DNA from: WVXP01 sp964348095
GTDB lineage: Bacteria > Desulfobacterota > BSN033 > WVXP01
DNA: 57,170 nt
NCBI GenBank assembly: GCA_964348095.1
Contig: CAYGBK010000035.1
Location: 1-57,170, forward strand
Direction of reading: 5' to 3'
Part shown: one piece after another, positions 50,722 to 57,170 of the stretch
Position numbering within the stretch: the stretch's first letter is position 1
Layout: every line of letters starts with the position of its first letter
Program-made: the position numbers and the translations under genes
Notes under the pieces: model-generated
The model's input: only the letters and a program-made list of their open reading frames with translations
Told to the model about the DNA's origin: nothing
The model's database searches: none

Positions 50722-52095
50722 ATGGCAAAACAGACAAAAAAGAAAAAAGCAGCTGGTGTGCGAGGCGATGGCGTCTACCAGGGCAAGGTTAGGGCTATCT
50801 ATCAGTTTATTGGGGAGAACCTATATTTCAACCGTCCTGACTTGGAAATCGATGGGAAGAGACTCAATTCCTCTCTCCTCTTTGGACTTCTGACGGCCTT
50901 GATCAAGGGCAAGGAGTTGATTATCGGAGAACCTGGAGTTGGAAAGACGACCTCAGCGGAGTTTGTCGGTTCCCTCATCTATCAGATACCCGTTGGGGTT
51001 ATTTGGGGAAGTGAGGTCTCAGGGCACCCGGAGCAAACCGAGGAGAAGATCGTTGGACGGCCCGACTTGGGAAAGCTGAACCGTGGGGTAGAAGAGGTGG
51101 TATGGACCCATTTTTCTCAGCTCCCTGTCAAGATCGTTGACGAACTTAATCGCCTTCCAGAAACGAAACAGAGTATGATCCTCGACGGCGTTGATCGAGG
51201 CAACTGGGAGTATCTGAATGAAATGATTGTCAATGAGGAGTACTGCCTTTTTGCAACCGCCAATTATCAGGATCAGGGAACAAACACCATCATTCCGCCT
51301 ATGATTGACAGGTTCGATATTCTCGTCGAATCCCGTCATCCGGGACCTAATATCTCCTACCTTGTCGGGAAATACTGGGATAAGGAGAACATCCTCCGCC
51401 ATCCCGGATTAGAGAGAGATTTTCAGCGAGTCCTGAATACCAAGGTTTCATATCATGACAAACTGCCTCAGGTGGAAGAGGTATGCAACCGCTTTGGCGA
51501 ATTTCTGCAGTCCCAACTCGGATTAGATTCTCTGAACAAGAAGGACAGGGATCTCATTCGCTCCCATACGCTTCAGATGGATTTCAATCTTGACGCCAGT
51601 GCATTTATCAGAATGGTCCTGGCAGAGCTCGCGTTTTGTTACCACCATGGACAGAAGAGATCTGTTGAAAACTGCCCCGAAGGATGCCACTACACGGGGT
51701 ATTTCTGTCATGAGATCAAAAACTGCGCTTCGAACCGACTGCCCATGTCTATTAGAAGTTACAGTCAGGCTCTCGCATGGTTTCTCCAAGAGAAAGAGGT
51801 CGGTATCGAACATGTCAAAGCAGTGCTTCCATACACACTTGCCCATAGAATCCAATGGAGAGATGAACACATAACCAAAATGGAGAAGGCCAAGCGGGAC
51901 AATCCTTTTATGATCTTCCTGGCCAAGGAGGCGGTCAAGGAGATTCTACGTCGTTACGATGAGCAACGGGATCGGGTGAAGGAGGCCCTCGGCATCGGCT
52001 TTCGGATTCTCGGTGGTGAGGACATCGAGCCCGTTGAGGGGGACCATCCGGTCTATATGGAGATCAGGAAAGATCTTAACATGGAGCATCCATGA
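50722..52095 (+). CDS. MoxR-family AAA+ ATPase with an extra four-Cys cluster
   Basis: A 457-residue AAA+ ATPase of the MoxR group, whose members work as chaperones that insert cofactors or metal into partner proteins, often with a VWA partner. Walker A is GEPGVGKT (residues 69-76), Walker B VDELNR (D140, E141) and sensor 1 is ATANYQDQGT. The basic N-terminus (AKQTKKKKAAGVR) may contact nucleic acid or a partner. Unusual: CPEGCHYTGYFCHEIKNC gives four cysteines (C318, C322, C329, C335) in the lid region, suggesting a zinc or Fe-S site. It overlaps the GXGXG gene by four bases (ATGA), so the set is translationally coupled. Confidence 0.88.
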   Translation: MAKQTKKKKAAGVRGDGVYQGKVRAIYQFIGENLYFNRPDLEIDGKRLNSSLLFGLLTALIKGKELIIGEPGVGKTTSAEFVGSLIYQIPVGVIWGSEVSGHPEQTEEKIVGRPDLGKLNRGVEEVVWTHFSQLPVKIVDELNRLPETKQSMILDGVDRGNWEYLNEMIVNEEYCLFATANYQDQGTNTIIPPMIDRFDILVESRHPGPNISYLVGKYWDKENILRHPGLERDFQRVLNTKVSYHDKLPQVEEVCNRFGEFLQSQLGLDSLNKKDRDLIRSHTLQMDFNLDASAFIRMVLAELAFCYHHGQKRSVENCPEGCHYTGYFCHEIKNCASNRLPMSIRSYSQALAWFLQEKEVGIEHVKAVLPYTLAHRIQWRDEHITKMEKAKRDNPFMIFLAKEAVKEILRRYDEQRDRVKEALGIGFRILGGEDIEPVEGDHPVYMEIRKDLNMEHP

Positions 52096-52793
52096 AAAAC
52101 CCATTCGAAGAATTCGAGAATTTTCAGAAGAAACGGAGAGACATCCCTCTAGACCAGATCGTAAAGTCCAGGGACATTACCATGGCTAGGATCATGGAGG
52201 GCTATGAGAAGCTCTTAGAGGAAGAGGTCAAGGAGCTCGTGTGGCTGGTTCAGTACAACACAGTCATCAAGGCCTATGCGAATGCAGAGAAGAATATCAA
52301 GGATCTGAAATTCAAACCCGAAGACGTTGAGGATTTCTGTTATGAATTGGACAGCAGCGATCGAATTCCCTATATGATAACGGGTCCGGCAGGGATCTAC
52401 ATTTCGGCTTTGTGCAACCATTGTGAAGAGAACGAGATCGTCCTGAAACTGGAGGATATGAAAACTCAGATTAACCTCATTGGGTACCGACTGCCGGCAG
52501 GTAAGAAATTAGCGATCGAGGGGAATGTGGGAGACTTTGTCGGCATTGGAATGGAGGGTGGCGAACTACTCATAGAGGGAAGCGCCAAGAATTACGCGGG
52601 TGCTGGGATGCGAAGCGGAAAGCTGACAATCTCCAAAAATATCGGACATCACACGGGAGAGTGGATGATGGGTGGAGAGATTGCCGTCGGGGGCAGAATT
52701 CGAGGACTGGGCAATGTTATGGATGGGAAAATTTACGAAAGGGACCAATTGATATATCCCAAAGATGGCCGGTATTCCACGGCGAAGTGTTGA
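52092..52793 (+). CDS. GXGXG beta-helix domain protein (glutamate synthase C-terminal/FwdC-like)
   Basis: A 233-residue protein. Residues about 1-130 are charged and mostly helical, with a C110-x-C pair in SALCNHCEENE. From about 140 a Gly-rich repeat begins: GNVGDFVGIGMEGGELLIEG, then GSAKNYAGAGMRSGKLTISK, then NIGHHTGEWMMGGEIAVGG. Each turn is about 19-20 residues, as in the parallel beta-helix domains at the end of glutamate synthase and in formylmethanofuran dehydrogenase subunit C. The domain alone has no known catalytic activity and usually supports a larger enzyme. Its presence between a MoxR ATPase and a VWA protein is unusual. The start overlaps the MoxR stop (ATGA). Function is unknown. 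Confidence 0.72.
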   Translation: MKNPFEEFENFQKKRRDIPLDQIVKSRDITMARIMEGYEKLLEEEVKELVWLVQYNTVIKAYANAEKNIKDLKFKPEDVEDFCYELDSSDRIPYMITGPAGIYISALCNHCEENEIVLKLEDMKTQINLIGYRLPAGKKLAIEGNVGDFVGIGMEGGELLIEGSAKNYAGAGMRSGKLTISKNIGHHTGEWMMGGEIAVGGRIRGLGNVMDGKIYERDQLIYPKDGRYSTAKC

Positions 52794-52872
52794 ACGAGGC
52801 TAACCTCTCTCTCATGAGGGAAAAACAGATCCGGCCTTTTCGATTCTAGAGTGTTAGTTTACAGAGCAGGCG

Positions 52873-54435
52873 ATGAAAGAAATTAAGGCGCTCGATCGAC
52901 TGTGGCAGAAGGTTCGGCAGAAGCACCTTTTCCCAGAGATTCCCCGTCCGATAGTTGGAGACACGGATGGAAGGGTCGCTATGGAGATGAAAAACAAACA
53001 AATCACCATAGATGGGGGGGTTCTGGATCGACTCGGCGAAGAGATGAATATGGAGGATGCCCTTGAGGCCTTGTTGGACCACGGCGTGGGCCATCATTCT
53101 TACTGTCCATGGGATTTTAAGACCCACCTTGCCCTGTATTCGGAGGCGAAGAAGGTCGTCGGAGACAAGGCCATGGCGAAACGAGCGGCGGGCTGTTTCA
53201 TGGATATCGTCGTTGACACGAACTGCGTAAAGAGAGATGAGACGAAACTTCCAGAACTCTATCGCAGAATGGATCGAGGACCGCTGGAGGAGGTGCTCGT
53301 CTCCCTTTACCAGAAAATCTGGGGTCTGGATCTTAAGTCTAGGGGGGATAGCAATCTCGTTCGCCGTCTGTCTCGGATCTCTTATCTTGATCGAAAGCGG
53401 TGGCCAGAAAGTGTTCATCGATTCACCCGCATCGTTAAGCAGCTTCTGGAAGAGGAGGAGCAGCAGTCTCAAGGAGAGGGCAATCAAAAAGACAACATGA
53501 TGGGTAACCATGACCTTTCTAATTTTTCCCCAGAGGAGATCGACCAAGGTCTGAGAGACTTCGCAAAGGAGACTCGGGGATTGAAAGAATTCAGGGAGAT
53601 CGTCGAGGATTTTGACGGTGAGCTTAAGGATCTTGGCTATGGCACCGAGGGGGGAATGGGCCGAGGGAAGGGAGGGATGATTGATGCGGATGTCCTCTAC
53701 TATATGAAGCTTGCCGAAAACTATTCCATCCCGGTTCGAAAAACTCCGTTGGAAAAGCGAGGCTATATGCACCCGCACTCTCACCGGCCGTGGGAGGTGG
53801 GAAAGCCTGTTCAGGATATTGACATATGGACGAGCTTCGGAAAGATCATGCCTGGCATCACCCAGACATGGAGAAAGAGGTGGGGGAAAACGTTTGGTGA
53901 CCAGGAGAGTACCCCTGACTGCATCATTTTGATCGATTCTTCGGGAAGCATGATCAACCCAAGAAAGAACCTATCCTACGCTGTTCTTGGCGCCGCATGC
54001 GCGGCTGATGCTTACCTGAGAAACGCTTCCGGAGTTGCGGTCTATAATTTCAGTGACGCCCCTATGGGAAATCGGATTATTCTGGATTTTACTTCTGAGC
54101 GGGAGGCAATCTATAGGGTTCTCTGCAAGTATTTTGGCGGAGGAACTGCCTTGAATTTGAAGGATCTGGACCCGCTTCTCGATATATCCCAAAATCCTGA
54201 CATTTTCTTGATCACAGACATGAAAATTACGAACTTGGGGAAGGTTATCAGCTATCTATCTAGCATTAACAATCGCATAACGGCCGTGTACATTGGAGAC
54301 AATAATTATGCCCTCCGGTTCAAGGAGGCCATGGAGGACAAGGGGAACATAAGCATCTTCCCGGTTGCTCAAAAAGAGGACATTCCCAGGATCGTTCTCG
54401 GGAAGATCAGAGAGTATTTCGGGGGGACGATTTGA
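52873..54435 (+). CDS. VWA-domain protein with N-terminal metallopeptidase-like segment
   Basis: A 520-residue protein. The C-terminal third is a von Willebrand A domain with the MIDAS motif DSSGSM (D355, S357, S359) and the later FGGGTALN. The N-terminal third has ALLDHGVGHHSYCPWDFKTH (H70, H74, H75), then FMDIVVDTN, which resembles the zinc site of VWA-linked metallopeptidases but lacks the catalytic Glu after the first His (HG instead of HE). A polar, Glu/Gln-rich linker and a Gly-rich patch (GYGTEGGMGRGKGG) lie between. The gene starts 79 bases after the GXGXG gene, with a weak ribosome-binding site. VWA proteins commonly partner MoxR ATPases, so these three genes form one cassette. Confidence 0.85.
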   Translation: MKEIKALDRLWQKVRQKHLFPEIPRPIVGDTDGRVAMEMKNKQITIDGGVLDRLGEEMNMEDALEALLDHGVGHHSYCPWDFKTHLALYSEAKKVVGDKAMAKRAAGCFMDIVVDTNCVKRDETKLPELYRRMDRGPLEEVLVSLYQKIWGLDLKSRGDSNLVRRLSRISYLDRKRWPESVHRFTRIVKQLLEEEEQQSQGEGNQKDNMMGNHDLSNFSPEEIDQGLRDFAKETRGLKEFREIVEDFDGELKDLGYGTEGGMGRGKGGMIDADVLYYMKLAENYSIPVRKTPLEKRGYMHPHSHRPWEVGKPVQDIDIWTSFGKIMPGITQTWRKRWGKTFGDQESTPDCIILIDSSGSMINPRKNLSYAVLGAACAADAYLRNASGVAVYNFSDAPMGNRIILDFTSEREAIYRVLCKYFGGGTALNLKDLDPLLDISQNPDIFLITDMKITNLGKVISYLSSINNRITAVYIGDNNYALRFKEAMEDKGNISIFPVAQKEDIPRIVLGKIREYFGGTI

Positions 54436-54451
54436 TCCCTCGAAGAGGTAG

Positions 54452-56956
54452 CTAAGACTGGTTGCCTGTATCGAGATCGAGTTTGAAGAAATCGGTTGGT
54501 TGATCGGTCGGTGGCTTGTCCGCTTGGACCGTTGGCGCTGTTCCTTCCTTGAAACACTCGAAAATGGCCCCGTCGTCTTTTGAGGAGGCGAGAAGGCCGG
54601 TTTCGGGGTCTATTTTCTTGAAGACAATACCCTCTGGAACCGTGAAATCACTGATCGGCTTTCCCTTCAAAACCTTATCCATATAAGCCAGCCATATGGG
54701 GCTCGCCGCCCGGGATCCGGTTTCGTGTTTTCCGAGAGAGGCTTCGTCGTCAAATCCTACCCAGACTCCGGCGATGAGCTCAGGGGTGTACCCGATGAAC
54801 CATGCATCGTAAAGGCTATCGGTCGTCCCTGTTTTGCCGGCAGCCGGTCTGCCAAGGGCCTTCGCCCGCCATCCTGTTCCGTTCTGAATCACGCCCTCCA
54901 GGAGATTGGTCATGATGTAAGCCGTCTGAGGACTCATGATCTGCCGGCTGATTCTCAGCCCCGCCAGGTCGGTTCTCCTTTGATCGACGGCTGGTGTTAT
55001 ACCTGACCCGGAGATTGGCAGGATGATCTCCGGTTCACCCTCATCATCGGGCCAGGGTGCCTGGGTGGCCCCATTCCCCTCTGCTGGGAGAATCTCGGGG
55101 AGATTCTCCTCCACGATGTTGCCATCCCGGTCTACGATCCTCCGGACAAAAATAGGAGTAACCTCACGCCCCTGAGAGGCAAAGACGGCATAGGTCTTGG
55201 TCAAATCGATCAGTGAAATCCCAGATGAACCAAGGGCGGTCGAAAGATCTCGATTGAAGGGTCCATCTATGCCCAACCGCTTCGCATAGTCGATTATGTA
55301 GTCTACCCCTAAATCCTGAGCGATCTTGACCGTGATGACATTTCTGGATTTTACCAGCGCTTTTCTCAGGGTTGTCGGTCCATAGAAACGCTCCTCGTAG
55401 TTCTTGGGCTTCCAGGCTTCATAGCCTTGGGTGGCGCCATAGATTATGGGTGAATCGATTATGATGGTAGCCGGCGTGTATCCCTGATCGAGAGCAGAGG
55501 CGTAAACGATAGGTTTGAAGGCCGACCCCGGCTGCCGACGGGCTTGAATCGCCCTGTTGAACTGGCTTTCCCGAAAATCTCGCCCTCCTACCATGGCGAT
55601 GACGTAGCCGGTCTTTAGATCTAAACTGATGAGGGCTCCTTGGGCATTTGGGATCTGTTCGAGGGCAAGGTGGAGGAGGCCCTGCGAATCCACGCTCTTC
55701 AATCTAACCCTGACCACATCCCCCACGCTAAGCACTTCAGCAGGCTTCTCAATTCTGACCGTGTCATAGGCCACTTGAGGGTTCGGCTTTCGTGCCCATT
55801 TCATGTCCTTGAGAGGGAGACGACCTACACGACGGCCCACCATGACCTCCACGGACTCTTCCGCTAGTTTCGTGACGACACCCAGGTATTCGTGGCCCTC
55901 GACAATCGAGGAGTTGAGGAGTTGTCGGTCGATTTCTTCCAGAAACGGGGAAATCTCAGACTCAGAGAGGCTTCTCTCGGGGCCACGATATCCTTGCCTC
56001 TTGTCGAGGGCGAAAAGTCCTTCGGAAACGGCCTCCTCAGCTATTTTTTGCATTTCCACATTGACGGTAGTGTAGATCTTGAGTCCCTGCCTGTAGAGGA
56101 CATCCCTTCCGTATTTCTTTTCCACAATCTGGCGGATATGCTCGGTAAAGTAGGGGGCCATCTCGAGAAAAGGGCTTCTCCTGGCCTTGATCTCCAGCTG
56201 TGTCTCCAGGGCTTTTTCAGCCTCGTCGGGAGTGATGTACCCTTCCTCAACCATTCGATCCAACACATAGATCTGCCTTTTCCTTGCGTTTTCAGGGTAA
56301 TTGTAGGGTGAATTTCTGGACGGAGCCCGGGGGAGACCAGCCAGAATAGAAGCCTCAGCGAGATTCAAATCAGCAACCCGTTTGCCAAAATAATTCTCCG
56401 CTGAAGCCTCTACACCGTAAGCGCCGTGTCCCAGGTAGATCTGATTCAGATAAAGGTAGAGGATCTCTTGCTTTGACAGATCCCTCTCAATTCTGGCAGC
56501 CAGTATCGCCTCCCGGATCTTTCGAGACCAACTTCTTTCATTCGACAACAAGAGAGACCTGGCGACCTGCTGTGTGATTGTGCTCCCTCCCTGAACGATT
56601 TCACCCGCCTCAATATTCTTCAGAAAGGCCCGGATAATGGCCTGGTAGTCAAGGCCCTTGTGTTCGAAAAAGCGTGAATCCTCAGCGGCGACGAAGGCAT
56701 CAATCAAGAACTGCGGGATTTGATCGGTGGGGACGACGATCCTCCTCTCGTCGAAGAACTCGCCAATGACTTCGCCATTGAGGGCGTATACGGTTGAGAT
56801 GATGTTGGGTCGATAGTCCTTTAGGCTTTCTATTTGCGGCAGGCCCTGGGTGAAGTACATATACACGCCTGCAGCGGTGAAAGCGGAGACCGCCATAAGG
56901 CCCAGGGCGAGACATAGCATCCCAAAGAGGATTCTTTTGACCAGAGTTTTCTTCAT
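54452..56956 (-). CDS. mrcA: Penicillin-binding protein 1A (class A, bifunctional)
   Basis: A peptidoglycan glycosyltransferase/transpeptidase of the inner membrane. The N-terminal hydrophobic helix (residues about 10-32) anchors it. The GT51 domain has EDSRFFEHKGLDYQAIIRAF, GGSTITQQVARSLL and AEASILAGLPRAPSRNSPY. The transpeptidase has the SxxK Ser at 478 in GSAFKP, SRN further on and KTGTT near residue 700. 834 residues is usual for class A enzymes. It ends only 17 bases from the VWA gene, convergent with it. A leftward promoter (56995-57023) with a GAGGG ribosome-binding site precedes the start. Confidence 0.97.
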   Translation of the reverse strand: MKKTLVKRILFGMLCLALGLMAVSAFTAAGVYMYFTQGLPQIESLKDYRPNIISTVYALNGEVIGEFFDERRIVVPTDQIPQFLIDAFVAAEDSRFFEHKGLDYQAIIRAFLKNIEAGEIVQGGSTITQQVARSLLLSNERSWSRKIREAILAARIERDLSKQEILYLYLNQIYLGHGAYGVEASAENYFGKRVADLNLAEASILAGLPRAPSRNSPYNYPENARKRQIYVLDRMVEEGYITPDEAEKALETQLEIKARRSPFLEMAPYFTEHIRQIVEKKYGRDVLYRQGLKIYTTVNVEMQKIAEEAVSEGLFALDKRQGYRGPERSLSESEISPFLEEIDRQLLNSSIVEGHEYLGVVTKLAEESVEVMVGRRVGRLPLKDMKWARKPNPQVAYDTVRIEKPAEVLSVGDVVRVRLKSVDSQGLLHLALEQIPNAQGALISLDLKTGYVIAMVGGRDFRESQFNRAIQARRQPGSAFKPIVYASALDQGYTPATIIIDSPIIYGATQGYEAWKPKNYEERFYGPTTLRKALVKSRNVITVKIAQDLGVDYIIDYAKRLGIDGPFNRDLSTALGSSGISLIDLTKTYAVFASQGREVTPIFVRRIVDRDGNIVEENLPEILPAEGNGATQAPWPDDEGEPEIILPISGSGITPAVDQRRTDLAGLRISRQIMSPQTAYIMTNLLEGVIQNGTGWRAKALGRPAAGKTGTTDSLYDAWFIGYTPELIAGVWVGFDDEASLGKHETGSRAASPIWLAYMDKVLKGKPISDFTVPEGIVFKKIDPETGLLASSKDDGAIFECFKEGTAPTVQADKPPTDQPTDFFKLDLDTGNQS

Positions 56957-56994
56957 GGAACCCTCACAGAGCTCTCTTTGACGCTTTAAGTGAT

Positions 56995-57023
56995 AATTTA
57001 TTCCAACCTTGAGGCCTCGTCAA
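56995..57023 (-). promoter_or_regulatory. Sigma-70-like promoter for PBP1A
   Basis: Read on the - strand: TTGACG (complement of 57018-57023), a 17-base spacer, then TAAATT (complement of 56995-57000). It ends about 40 bases before the PBP1A ATG and has the same -10 hexamer as the promoter at 23827-23832. The remaining bases to the window end (57024-57170) show no gene. Confidence 0.55.
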
Positions 57024-57170
57024 GTTCAACTGGCTCGGCGTCAGTATCAAAGATAATCTTTCCCCTAGCATGGGAAAATCTCTGGAAAAAGGTTATTAGC
57101 CAGAGCCTAGCGCCAAGACTAATCGGGGTTAAAACAAAAACGATCCATTACATCCATCACTCACTCTCGA

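Noticed and set aside
1..57170. CRISPR arrays, insertion sequences, prophage or integrase genes
   Set aside because: No regularly spaced short repeats, transposase or integrase motifs were seen on either strand.

Overview
The window looks like a chromosomal segment of a Gram-negative bacterium of the Desulfobacterota (old Deltaproteobacteria), probably an uncultured lineage. The evidence is gene content and order: a CTP synthase-Kdo-LPS transport-rpoN-hpf-PTS run, a spoVG-tRNA-Gln-prs-rplY-pth run, a membrane pyrophosphatase, and an LPS machinery combined with HPr kinase. This placement is an inference from synteny. No rRNA, phage, insertion sequence or CRISPR array was seen.

Layout. 1-5 kb: the end of an envelope-sugar C6-dehydratase, a frameshifted heptose kinase, and a leftward set (methyltransferase, GalT-like protein, dodecin). 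5.5-18.8 kb: one long rightward, tightly packed gene run, pyrG-kdsA-kdsD-kdsC-lptC-lptA-lptB-rpoN-hpf-ptsN-hprK-rapZ-EIIA(Man)-ptsH-ptsI, which joins Kdo synthesis and LPS export to sigma-54 and a regulatory phosphotransferase chain. No sugar permease is encoded there. 18.8-23.3 kb: metK and ahcY (SAM cycle), then a leftward HAL2-type bisphosphate nucleotidase and a carboxymuconolactone decarboxylase-like protein. 23.9-28.4 kb: a P-loop protein with an odd Walker A plus an APH-like partner, a flippase-like membrane protein, ispG and a CDP-alcohol phosphatidyltransferase. 29.4-38 kb: an ABC-class ATPase of unknown role, purC, then a leftward block with coaD, rsmD, a Mut7-C protein, a nucleoside deaminase, a nucleoside phosphorylase and rlmN. 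38.8-46.3 kb: trxB, a NifU-type scaffold, ferredoxin, ispE, spoVG, tRNA-Gln, prs, rplY, pth and hppA. 46.3-50.2 kb: a gene-free stretch with two perfect DnaA boxes, tRNA-Leu, a GT-C-type membrane glycosyltransferase and a GT2 glycosyltransferase. 50.7-57 kb: a three-gene MoxR ATPase / GXGXG beta-helix / VWA cassette, then a class A penicillin-binding protein on the other strand.

The best candidate for an undescribed system is the MoxR-GXGXG-VWA cassette at 50.7-54.4 kb. The MoxR protein carries an extra four-cysteine cluster. The VWA protein carries an N-terminal histidine motif that resembles a metallopeptidase site lacking its glutamate. A second structural surprise is a pair of long non-coding repeats about 9.3 kb apart, in the same orientation. 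Each lies in a divergent intergenic region and carries two strong nested hairpins.

Limits: all homology calls come from reading motifs and overall resemblance, with no database search. Promoters and terminators are pattern matches only.
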